Source: Methanosarcina thermophila TM-1
GTDB taxonomy: Archaea > Halobacteriota > Methanosarcinia > Methanosarcinales > Methanosarcinaceae
Assembly (NCBI RefSeq): GCF_000969885.1
Contig: NZ_CP009501.1
Coordinates: 1,426,001-1,490,000, forward strand
Direction of reading: 5' to 3'
Length of the DNA stretch: 64,000 bases
How positions within the stretch are numbered: position 1 is the first letter of the stretch; the number at the start of each line of letters is the position of its first letter. The notes below the pieces were generated by a model. It saw only the letters and a program-made list of their open reading frames with translations, was not told where the DNA came from and searched no databases. Below are positions 56,159-64,000 of the stretch, one piece after another. Made by a program: the position numbers and the translations under genes.

Positions 56159-56977
56159 ATAGGGAAATGCAGCGGTATGAATTTGCAGGGAAATAAGACT
56201 ACCTTCCTTTTATGAATAATTATGAATAGGGAGAATAAGCTAAACGGAGCTAAAAAACATAAGATGTTATAATAATTACAAAGACCCAGATATATAAGTT
56301 TTTACATTAAGTTAGAAGGTATACAGAGCTTTTTAACTCGAGGAATGTGGAAGCACAGCGAGAAGTCCCTTCCTCGGAAGTACAAACTTCATAATAAATT
56401 GAGACTCTTTGAAAAATAAAATTGTTGATAAAAGAGAAAGGATAGAAACTAAAACGGATTTAAAGAAAAGATGAAATCATACCGGGGGAAGATTTTAAGA
56501 GTTTCCCTGATTAGCCGCAGTGCGCATAGATTTCAGTTAGTATTTCTTGGTTGAATTACTCCTGGATCGTTGAAGTACACTTCGAGATAGCACTACAACC
56601 TCTACATCAGCATTTTCCTCTTTGTCAGCCTTCTCTGGACTTCTTCATGCGTTATAGAGATCCTGATCTCAGCTCTATGAAGGTTAAAATTCTCTCAGGG
56701 CAGAAATTTTCCAAGAATTTTCTGATATTAAGGAGGGAATTACTCGCCTGATTTGCTGCCAGAAATTGAAGCATGGAGTTTTGGAACTCATCCTGAAGCA
56801 GTAAAATTATTTACACAGATTCAGCATCTACTGAAAAAAATATTTTCTGCCCTGAGAGTACTTTTTACCCCCTGGGTGTGGGGGGGGTCAAATTATATAA
56901 ACTTTTTGATAAAAATCTAAATGTAAAATAATGATGGATAAACTCCCTGAAATTCAATAAAGAATAAAAAGGATGCC
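56159..56977. other. Long intergenic region with G/C hairpin
   Basis: 820 bp without a supported gene; a 66-codon frame at 56551 has no family and no ribosome site. At 56868-56887 CCCCC-TGGGTGT-GGGGG(GGG) can form a short hairpin just beyond the stop of the minus-strand TaqI-like gene, an unusual G8 run in this AT-rich DNA. TCAAATTATATAAAC after it could be a TATA box. Confidence 0.4.
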
Positions 56978-58069
56978 TTAAAATCCTTCATTACTCTGAT
57001 AGAAATTGAGAATTTCAGGCAGTCCCATATTGAATTTGTACTTTTCAGAGCTTGATGCTTCAAGGATTCTCTGTTTTATATAATATAGCGCACTAAGGAG
57101 ACTATCACTGTCCTCAGGATCATTTTCTTCAGAACTCAGATCTCCAGCATAAGGATGGATATTTTCCTCAAGAGCATTCATAAGCCTTTGATCAAGGCTG
57201 TTTAAGAAGTAAGTATCCAGCACCAGAAGGTTTGAGACCTGCTCATAGAAATCTATAAGTTCCCGAAGCCAGTCTGGAACCCAGTAATCTCTTGCATACT
57301 TTTGCCTGTTAAGGAACGAAAGGTAACTGGAGACAGTGTTTATGAGATCTTCGGTTAACCTGTTATCAGGGAACACAATTGGGAAATGTTTCATTACTGC
57401 AGGTGCAGTATATTCTGAGTATGCCATTTCAGATCTGCAGATCGAAGGAAAGAGTCTGGCAATAGAACTGTTAAGAACCGCAGTAACATAAGCATACTTA
57501 CTCGAATCCTTGAGGACAATACCACACCCGTTCTCAAACACATGATTACCGGCAGCATCGTATGCAGCCTGCAGATGATAGCCCTCAGTAGCAATAATTT
57601 TAGGAACGTTGAGATACTCCATGAACTTTCTACCGTGTATACTGTAGTCTGAAGATTTAAGAGGCGAGTTATCATGGCGGAATTTTCTTTTGAACTCCAG
57701 AATTCTGCCATAAGTCATAGGGAACCTTACCTTTAGTTCTTCAGGAGGAATTATAGTGTATTCTCTCCTTTTTCCCCCTTCAGACAATTCATAAGGCAGC
57801 ATAAAACCGTAAGGTGAAGGATGGAATGTGAATTTGTCAGAAAAAGTCTCTGACACATACGGATAGACAAGTTCAGGCTCTAAAAATACAGGCTTACACA
57901 TGCCCTCGCAAAGATAATATGAGTCAGAACCTCCTTCCTCAGGAAGGGCAAGCCTGTGAAGTAGTCTGTATTTTGTGTTTACACCTCCGAAGATGCTTTC
58001 GGAAACATCTCCAAGTGTAACAGGAATCTCACGAATTTTTTCTACAATTTTGTCTTGTTTAAGAAACAT
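56978..58069 (-). CDS. Orphan TaqI-like C-terminal specificity domain protein
   Basis: A 363-residue protein resembling only the C-terminal target-recognition part of type IIG/TaqI-type restriction-modification enzymes. It has FGGVNTKYRLLHRL, KPVFLEPELVYPYVSETFSD, YTIIPPEELKVRFPMTYGRI, then LEFKRKFRH, FMEYLNVPKIIATEGYHLQA and VTAVLNSSIARLFPS. The N6-adenine methyltransferase and nuclease parts usually found upstream are absent, and nothing like them lies in 58070-58784. A C-terminal helical region (about 275-350) follows. It may be a remnant that stays open, a specificity subunit for a methylase elsewhere, or an inhibitor. No ribosome site before ATG 58069. Confidence 0.6.
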   Translation of the reverse strand: MFLKQDKIVEKIREIPVTLGDVSESIFGGVNTKYRLLHRLALPEEGGSDSYYLCEGMCKPVFLEPELVYPYVSETFSDKFTFHPSPYGFMLPYELSEGGKRREYTIIPPEELKVRFPMTYGRILEFKRKFRHDNSPLKSSDYSIHGRKFMEYLNVPKIIATEGYHLQAAYDAAGNHVFENGCGIVLKDSSKYAYVTAVLNSSIARLFPSICRSEMAYSEYTAPAVMKHFPIVFPDNRLTEDLINTVSSYLSFLNRQKYARDYWVPDWLRELIDFYEQVSNLLVLDTYFLNSLDQRLMNALEENIHPYAGDLSSEENDPEDSDSLLSALYYIKQRILEASSSEKYKFNMGLPEILNFYQSNEGF

Positions 58070-58418
58070 CTATTTTTCACTTCTGTAGAAATACATTGAG
58101 AAATATCTTCTCTTATGTTTTCTTGCGTTTTTTATTTTCAGTAATCACTTACCTGAATGAGATACAACAATTCAATGATCATCTGGTTTTCGGACTTTAG
58201 ACCCCCTAAATATCAAAGTCCTGCCTGAAAACTGATAGGATCGGATTACTTATGCAGGGAATAATACAACACCATAAGTATATAAATATAATCTTACTGA
58301 TAATAAATTATAAATATAAATCGTGATAAATAAGGATTTTAAAATAAGTAGAGTGTGACAGGATTCGTGCCAGAACTGACTAAAGGGTTTTAAATGTACT
58401 CATCCCGATTATACATAT

Positions 58419-58600
58419 ATGCAGGAAAGAGATAAGCTAAAAGCTCTTGTAGAAAAGTTACACCGAAAGACGCCCAGTAAATGCTTGAAATCTTTTATTA
58501 TATGAAAACAGTTTTGCAGTCTACCTCGAAACTCCTGTAGGGCTGGAGTTTTTCCATGCTTCCATGATGAGGGCGAACAGGATAAAATCCAGTTTTTCCT
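58419..58600 (+). pseudogene. Possible frameshifted gene remnant
   Basis: ATG 58419 opens MQERDKLKALVEKLHRKTPS then KCLKSFII and TGA 58503. From 58501 the next frame reads YENSFAVYLETPVGLEFFHA and SMMRANRI, then turns to low-complexity hydrophobic sequence. Both parts look coding. Family not recognised. It sits between the TaqI-like gene and the terminator of the beta-helix gene. Confidence 0.35.
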
Positions 58601-58672
58601 TTATTCTTTTTGTTTATATATCCATTTTAATAATTGATTATTCATTCTTTTTAAATTTTTCGAATAAAAAAA

Positions 58673-58708
58673 GTACAGCTTCTTATAAATCCCTCTAAGA
58701 AGCTGTAC
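58673..58708 (-). terminator. Strong hairpin terminator of the beta-helix gene
   Basis: GTACAGCTTCTTA (58673-58685) and TAAGAAGCTGTAC (58696-58708) form a perfect 13-bp stem with a 10-nt loop, 77 bp past the stop of the minus-strand NosD-like gene. On that strand it is followed by TTTTTTTATTCG. It has the form of an intrinsic terminator. Confidence 0.65.
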
Positions 58709-58784
58709 AGCCCAGATTTCCGATCATGCAGCAGATCCCTGCTGCTAGTCTCCTAACAGTCAGGGAAACGCTCCTTTGCAGCTC

Positions 58785-61397
58785 TCAGGACTGATTTGTG
58801 GTACGAGGATCTGCAAGAGGCAGATAATCAACGCACTCTTTATCCACAACATAGGCTACATCACAGATACCATCGCCATCTTTGTCAGTATGAGTCTGGC
58901 TAAAGCCATCTCCTTCTGGTGTAGCCCAGTAATTCCCCCCACGATAATCCCCATTGAGGATATTCTCTGCCCGTACCAGGGTTGTGTTCAAGTTTGTACC
59001 TGTGTTTAAGCCTCTAAGATAGGTATTGTTTGTGTTGTTGAAATAATTATTATAAATCGAGCTGTTTCCGGATTCCAGCATGTAAAGTCCATATTCCGAG
59101 TTAGAGATAATCCTGTTGTTGTTTAAAATATTACTCTTTGAGAAGCCCATATAGATCCCAAGTCTGGAATTTGAGCTTATCCAGTTATCTGACAGTTGAT
59201 TGGCAGTAGAATTTTTCAAGTAGATACCGAACGTATTATTCGATGCACTATTATTACTCAGGTTATTGTTGCTGGAAAAAGCAACCCACATTCCGTAATC
59301 GCTGTTAGATACAGTATTATTGACAAGTGTATTTTTGCTGGAATTGTGCAGGAAAATCGAGTTGTTGCTGCCCGATGCCGCATTATTAATTAGCATGCTT
59401 TCGACAGAATCCCATAAACTGATTCCGGTTCTAATACTGTTTAATGCAGTGTTGTCTGTAAGAACATTTCCACTTGATGCATTAATATGAATACCGATCC
59501 TGTTATTTAATGCTGTATTGCCATCTAGCTTATTATCGTTGCTGGAAGAGTACAGCCAGAAACCGTAGTTGCTAATGGATACGGTGTTATTATCAAGCAG
59601 ATTTGAACTGGAATTCTCCAGAACGATAGAAGCATTATTTCTCGATGCTGTGGAATTACTCAATGTGTTTCCAACAGAATCCCATAGATAAATACCGGAG
59701 ACTATGTTGTTTAATACCGTACTGTTATTAAGGATATTTCCGCTAGAAGTCTTTAGATAGGCACCGATTTCATTGTTCGACAGATTATTTCCGTTCAGAG
59801 TATTATTGTTGGAGGAATCTACCAGGATACCATAGTTGCTTCCAGATACCGAATTGTTGTTAAGTTTATTCTCCGTGGAACTGCGTAGAAGAATTAAGGT
59901 TCCATCCCCGGACACAGTATTATTGTCCAGTATATTGGTGCTGGAAGAGTCGAGGAGAATTCCAAATCCTGTTTCCGAACTTGAATTATTGAGAATGAGG
60001 GAACTGTTCTCACTAGAAGTATTTAAGTTATCTATGGAAGCATTTAATATGTCACAGTAGGTAGATATCTGATTATTTTCAATGTTGCAGTGTTTAACTC
60101 CATTAAGACGGATGCCTGCATTTGGGGAATTTACGGGGCTTGTTATATTCAGCCCGCGAATTGTCACTCCATCTGCAATAACATAGAAAACGTCATCCAA
60201 AGCGCTAGCTGCTCTAACAATGGTATCACCACTGCCACCGGGTTCGGAAGTAAGGGTTAAGTTTGTTACGTATACATCAACATTTTCTTCATAGATTCCC
60301 GGGAAAATAAGAATTGTGTCACCTGGGAATGCATTGTCTATTGCAGCCTGAATAGAGGTAAAATCAGCAGCCGATCCTGTACTGTTATTTACAGTAAGCG
60401 TTACAGGCTTTAATTCTTTGAGAGGGAGATAATCTGTGAGCTGGGTACCTTCAATGCTGTACTGGGAATCAAGAATTCCATCAAGGTCGGCATCCCGGAC
60501 TCCCTGAGGATATGTAATCCCATCAGGGCTTGCCCAGACGTTACCTCCCAGGTAAGGGCCACCAGCTATGTTAATACCCTCGGTTCTGGTAATGTTCCAG
60601 ATATTCATGTCCCTAATGGCATTGGATTTTACGTTCACTGTGTTATTAAAATAATTGTTGTAAATCAGATTGCCAGAAGTCTCGTAAATATGTATCCCAA
60701 GTTCCTCATTGAGAACTATATTATTATTCGCCAGGGTATTGCCGTTTGATTCACCTGTAAGAGAAATACCTTCTATATTTCCAGAGATTGTGTTATTCTC
60801 AATGATATTGTTAGGGGAGTCAAAAAGTGAGACGCCGCTACTGCAGTTTGAGATTGAGTTATTGCTCAAATTATTGTTCCAGCTTCCACTAATGCTGATG
60901 CCGGTGGTGCAGTCTGAGATTTCATTATTATCAATCGTGTTACGTGAACTTATCATATATAGATCGATACCACAGCTGTTATTGGACAGTTTATTGTTCT
61001 CAACGCGGCAGCCAATAACCCCAAAAAAGTGAATCCCAGCAGATTCGGACCCGTTAATACTAAAACCTTTAATGCTTACGTCGTTTGTCCAGATACTGAA
61101 AATATCCTGAGAACTATCGGCTGCCCGGATTATGGTATCGGAGAAATTTCCGGATTCTGAGACAATGGATACGTTCTTAGTAACTGCAATATTCTCTTCA
61201 TAAATACCGGGTTTGACAATTATCTCATCCCCTGGATTTGCAGCATCTACTGCTTCCTGGATAGAAGTGAAGTTTACAGCCTGATCAGCACTGTTACCTA
61301 CATAAATCACAGTAGCTGCTGCACTTCCTGCGGTCATCAGCTGAAGCGTGAGAGCTATTATAAAAATCATTCTGGATATTTCTTTTACTTGTTTCAT
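58785..61397 (-). CDS. Surface protein with two NosD/CASH beta-helix regions
   Basis: About 870 residues. A signal peptide (MKQVKEISRMIFIIALTLQL then MTAGSAAA) is followed by two homologous right-handed parallel beta-helix units. The unit starts are FTSIQEAVDAANPGDEIIVK then PGIYEENI, and FTSIQAAIDNAFPGDTILIF then PGIYEENV. Each unit has many NNTVSGN-, NSTASNN- and IYNNYFNNT-type coils typical of NosD/CASH (carbohydrate-binding, sugar-hydrolase-associated) domains. Each ends in a Y-x-G-G-N-x-W segment followed by D-x-D-G-x-x-D calcium-like turns. ATG 61397 is chosen over TTG 61433. Possible S-layer or polysaccharide-binding role. Dozens of N-x-S/T sequons. Confidence 0.85.
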   Translation of the reverse strand: MKQVKEISRMIFIIALTLQLMTAGSAAATVIYVGNSADQAVNFTSIQEAVDAANPGDEIIVKPGIYEENIAVTKNVSIVSESGNFSDTIIRAADSSQDIFSIWTNDVSIKGFSINGSESAGIHFFGVIGCRVENNKLSNNSCGIDLYMISSRNTIDNNEISDCTTGISISGSWNNNLSNNSISNCSSGVSLFDSPNNIIENNTISGNIEGISLTGESNGNTLANNNIVLNEELGIHIYETSGNLIYNNYFNNTVNVKSNAIRDMNIWNITRTEGINIAGGPYLGGNVWASPDGITYPQGVRDADLDGILDSQYSIEGTQLTDYLPLKELKPVTLTVNNSTGSAADFTSIQAAIDNAFPGDTILIFPGIYEENVDVYVTNLTLTSEPGGSGDTIVRAASALDDVFYVIADGVTIRGLNITSPVNSPNAGIRLNGVKHCNIENNQISTYCDILNASIDNLNTSSENSSLILNNSSSETGFGILLDSSSTNILDNNTVSGDGTLILLRSSTENKLNNNSVSGSNYGILVDSSNNNTLNGNNLSNNEIGAYLKTSSGNILNNSTVLNNIVSGIYLWDSVGNTLSNSTASRNNASIVLENSSSNLLDNNTVSISNYGFWLYSSSNDNKLDGNTALNNRIGIHINASSGNVLTDNTALNSIRTGISLWDSVESMLINNAASGSNNSIFLHNSSKNTLVNNTVSNSDYGMWVAFSSNNNLSNNSASNNTFGIYLKNSTANQLSDNWISSNSRLGIYMGFSKSNILNNNRIISNSEYGLYMLESGNSSIYNNYFNNTNNTYLRGLNTGTNLNTTLVRAENILNGDYRGGNYWATPEGDGFSQTHTDKDGDGICDVAYVVDKECVDYLPLADPRTTNQS

Positions 61398-61433
61398 GGT
61401 AAGCCCCGTAAAGAATTTTAAATTAAATAGCAA

Positions 61434-62074
61434 GATTTTGTCTTTTTAGCAATTGCCTGAGTTAATAACCGGATACGGGGGAATTTATGTAAGGTATCAC
61501 AGGATATCCCGGATTAAGGATTTGATCTTGGATCATTTGGATCGATAATATCAGTTGATCGATAGATCAAAAGTGGACCGTAAAGAATTGGTCACCGTTA
61601 CCCGTAAACCCCAGACTTTGAGGTCAGTCTTTAAAAATAAGACAAAAAGCAAACCAGACACTCAAAATAATTTTCTCGTTTTTACCCCCTATCCAGTTTC
61701 TTTCCCTGATGATTTCCCTGACTTAAAAGTGTATGATGACAGTATTTTCACCAGAGACTCTTATAAATTTTGTAAATTGTGTAATAATTAAAACTTGTAA
61801 AGTTATTTAAAGTTAACTGTATGGCTGAAAATATGCTCAAAAGGCAGACCTAAGAAAAGTAAAACCTCTACCACTTACAGCCTGTTCCGGGCAGGAGTTC
61901 GAAATCGGGCTCTTCATTGACTTGATAATCTTTAGCCTGGCTTGAAATTTTAAATTCACTAATATAATAAGGAAATTAAGTATAATAAAATTTTTAAATT
62001 CATGATAATAAAATAGGGAATATTAAAGTAGAATAATGAGGATATAAACAGATAGGAAGGGTTAATTTGAGTAG
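61434..62074. other. Intergenic; promoter region, no clear gene
   Basis: 640 bp between divergent genes. A 78-codon frame (61555-61791) begins with TTG, has no ribosome site and no recognisable family; I do not call it. Directly before the next gene, GGGTTAATTTGAGTAG and GGGTTAGTTTGAATAG are near-identical, a small duplication covering the ribosome-site and start region. Confidence 0.35.
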
Positions 62075-62089
62075 GTGGAGAGGGTTAGT

Positions 62090-62353
62090 TTGAATAGAGT
62101 CCTGCTTTCTTTTATACTCATCTTAATTTTTATATTCGATACATCGAACACTCAATTATATGCCGGAACAGAAACTGTGGCTCATGTGGATACAAATCCG
62201 TCAGAAAGCATTAAAGAAGCAAAAGTAAAACATAACAACAGCAGTGAAGTCTACAGGGATGGAATTGTAGATAATTTCGATAATTTTAGAAATCTAGGAT
62301 TTCCGATCGAATATATCGGTTTCGCTTTCGCCCTCTTGCGTGCCGGTTTATAG
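62090..62353 (+). CDS. Small secreted protein, possibly truncated
   Basis: An 87-residue frame from TTG 62090 (5 nt after GGAGAGGG); GTG 62075 is an alternative. Signal peptide NRVLLSFILILIFIFDTSNT, then a polar part (TETVAHVDTNPSESIKEAKV) and a hydrophobic end LGFPIEYIGFAFALLRAGL. The frame ends abruptly; the next frame beyond the stop (about 62378 on) is also coding-like (EEIRTGTGKNTIVYSSHNL), so this may be the 5' part of a broken gene. No family recognised. Confidence 0.4.
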   Translation: MNRVLLSFILILIFIFDTSNTQLYAGTETVAHVDTNPSESIKEAKVKHNNSSEVYRDGIVDNFDNFRNLGFPIEYIGFAFALLRAGL

Positions 62354-62836
62354 AGATGCGTATAAAATGCTGCTGAAGAAATAAGAACTGGTACAGGAAA
62401 AAATACCATAGTTTACAGCTCTCACAATCTACATGCCTGGTTTTTAATTTTTCATTGTCCTCGACCTGGGCAGCAAATTTTAACCTCTAAAACCTCCTTT
62501 TTTGAAACTTTTTTAATGAGACTAGAAGTTTATGAAAATTAATTACACCAGTAAAATTTATTTTTGTTGAACTGTTAACAAAAGAAAGATTATTATATAG
62601 TAGTTTACAACTATTTTACATGGTTTTGGGGGAACTTTCTGACCTGCTATTTATATAGTCGCTTTGATTGTGATAATCACTTTAAGTCAAAAAACTCAGA
62701 TTTCAAAAATTTAAACCTTAATTTCAACGAGTTTGATTCTGGTTTCGATGAATTGCTATAATATTCCAAATATCAACCAAGTCTCAAGTTTATTCAAATT
62801 GTCAACTAATTTATAATTCATATGTTGAGGGTCTGA
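62354..62836. other. Gap; possible tail of the preceding broken gene
   Basis: 480 bp. The first 150 bp contain the coding-like frame noted for the small secreted protein. The remainder is AT-rich and should hold the promoter of the YVTN gene. No other feature seen. Confidence 0.35.
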
Positions 62837-64000
62837 ATGGAAGGGGCAAGAAATAATAGAATATTTAGGGGGAATATCTTCAATAAAGTTTTAGGGACAA
62901 CAGCACTTGCTTATTTAATTCTGGTAAGTATAGCGGGCGCCTCGCCATTTGCATATATTGCAAACGAAGAGAGTGATAATATCTCTGTGATTGACACCGC
63001 CACAGACAAAGTTAAGGCTACGATATCTGTAGGGTCAAATCCTGTGGGAGTTGCAATTAATCCGAATGGGACAAGGGTATACGTGGCAAATGCTCATAGC
63101 AATGATGTATCTGTAATTGACACGGCAACAAATACTGTTATAGCCACGGTGCATGCAGGAAGTTCTCCTAAAGGAATTGCAGTCAACCCGAATGGAAAAA
63201 GAGTATATGTAGCGAATGAAGGCAGTAACAATGTTTTTGTAATTGATACCGCCACAAATACTGTTGTAAGTAAAGTGATTACAGGGAAAAATCCTGCGGC
63301 AGTAGCAGTAAGTCCGGATGGAAAAAAGGCATATGTAACAAACTATGGGGAGAAAACGATCTCGGTAATTGACACTGCCACAAACAAGGTTACAGCCACA
63401 ATATCCACAGGAAAAGGACCTGAGGAAATTGCGGTCACACCGGACGGAACTAAGGTATACCTGGTGAACTCCGATAACCGAAGCATCTCGGTGATCGACA
63501 CAGCAACAAACCGCATTACCAGCATGATGAAAGTAAGGGGGATTCCTTCTGGAGTAGCAGTCAGCCCGGATGGAGCAAAGGTATATGTAGCCAGTAATGA
63601 TGAAACTTTTAGCAGTATCCTGGTAATTGACACTTCTACAGACAAAGTTACAACCACGATACCTGTAGGACCCAATCCGGCAGGAGTAGCAGTCAGCCCG
63701 GATGGAAAAAAAGTATATGTAGCGATCAATCTCTATAACACAGTTTCTGTTATTGACACTGCAACCAATTCTATTACATCCACGATGCTTGTAGGAAGGA
63801 GCCCTCGTGTTTCAAGTCAGTCTATAGGTTCTATCCCGATACAGCCAGTTTACCCTCTGGCGGACTTTAGCAGCAATATTACATCAGATTATGTTTTTCT
63901 TTTAGAACCTGTGCAGTTTACCTGTCAATCGGAGAATGTAACAGAGTGGAGCTGGGACTTTGGAGACGGGTCTGGCTCTACAGAACAGAACCCCATACAT
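62837..64000 (+). CDS. YVTN beta-propeller surface protein with PKD domain, 3' end outside
   Basis: 388 codons to the window end. A signal peptide (ALAYLILVSIAGASPFAYI) is followed by about seven YVTN-family beta-propeller blades of about 42 residues. Each blade has the pattern NISVIDTATDKVKATISVG then NPVGVAINPNGTRVYVANA. The blades are near-identical in core, typical of Methanosarcina surface-layer proteins. Around residue 350 a PKD domain starts (EWSWDFGDGSGSTEQNP). It is incomplete at the 3' side. Start ATG 62837; GAGGGTC precedes it. Confidence 0.9.
   Translation, partial: MEGARNNRIFRGNIFNKVLGTTALAYLILVSIAGASPFAYIANEESDNISVIDTATDKVKATISVGSNPVGVAINPNGTRVYVANAHSNDVSVIDTATNTVIATVHAGSSPKGIAVNPNGKRVYVANEGSNNVFVIDTATNTVVSKVITGKNPAAVAVSPDGKKAYVTNYGEKTISVIDTATNKVTATISTGKGPEEIAVTPDGTKVYLVNSDNRSISVIDTATNRITSMMKVRGIPSGVAVSPDGAKVYVASNDETFSSILVIDTSTDKVTTTIPVGPNPAGVAVSPDGKKVYVAINLYNTVSVIDTATNSITSTMLVGRSPRVSSQSIGSIPIQPVYPLADFSSNITSDYVFLLEPVQFTCQSENVTEWSWDFGDGSGSTEQNPIH

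Noticed and set aside
63343..63729. Minus-strand frame of 128 codons
   Set aside because: Shadow of the periodic YVTN repeat gene; it has the same period and no independent start signal.

Overview
The window looks like chromosomal DNA from a Methanosarcina-type methanogenic archaeon. The evidence is a corrinoid:coenzyme M methyltransferase of the MtaA/MtbA type, an IorAB indolepyruvate oxidoreductase, a CooC-like nickel-insertion ATPase, a cupin-type archaeal glucose-6-phosphate isomerase, a 7TM histidine kinase with an RHD-type H-box, and surface proteins with PKD, YVTN and NosD-like repeats. Shine-Dalgarno sites of the GGAGG/GGTGA type and long AT-rich intergenic DNA also fit. The genus is inferred from gene content; no rRNA is present.

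Layout. 1-16 kb is a cell-surface glycan locus: a truncated Dpm-like transferase, archaeal pgi, a complete rfbCBDA operon for dTDP-L-rhamnose, a dead wecB remnant, a Wzx-type flippase, and a minus-strand run of two GT2 enzymes, a DUF354 protein, two GT4 enzymes and a GT-C-like membrane protein. 16-30 kb holds envelope and secreted proteins: DUF1616, a CPBP protease, DUF362, an LRR lipoprotein, a hexapeptide acyltransferase, two GH16-like proteins and a polysaccharide-deacetylase-like protein with a PKD domain. 30-31 kb holds insertion-sequence debris and a methyltransferase. 32-44.4 kb is a second glycan module on the minus strand: GT4, flippase, GT-C-like protein, GT2, Dpm-like GT2, then a four-gene set consisting of an acyl carrier protein, an AMP-forming ligase, a PP-loop sugar amidotransferase and a NadE-like enzyme.

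44.6-56 kb is mostly core metabolism: iorAB, a cooC-like ATPase, a UbiA prenyltransferase, an Ala/Glu/Asp-repeat lipoprotein, an MtaA-like methyltransferase and a sensor kinase. It includes a stretch of broken genes (glnQ remnant, frameshifted YigZ/IMPACT, doubly frameshifted EamA transporter). 57-64 kb has an orphan TaqI-like specificity domain, a large NosD-like beta-helix surface protein, a small secreted protein and the start of a YVTN beta-propeller/PKD surface protein that runs off the end.

How it fits together. The two glycan modules have parallel architecture: a 323-residue Dpm-like GT2, a second GT2, a GT-C-like membrane protein, a GT4 and a flippase. They probably build lipid-linked glycans for export and attachment to surface proteins such as those in this window. 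The carrier-protein/ligase/amidotransferase/NadE-like set is the least ordinary part and is a candidate system for activating an acid and amidating or acylating a sugar. No tRNA, rRNA or CRISPR array was seen.
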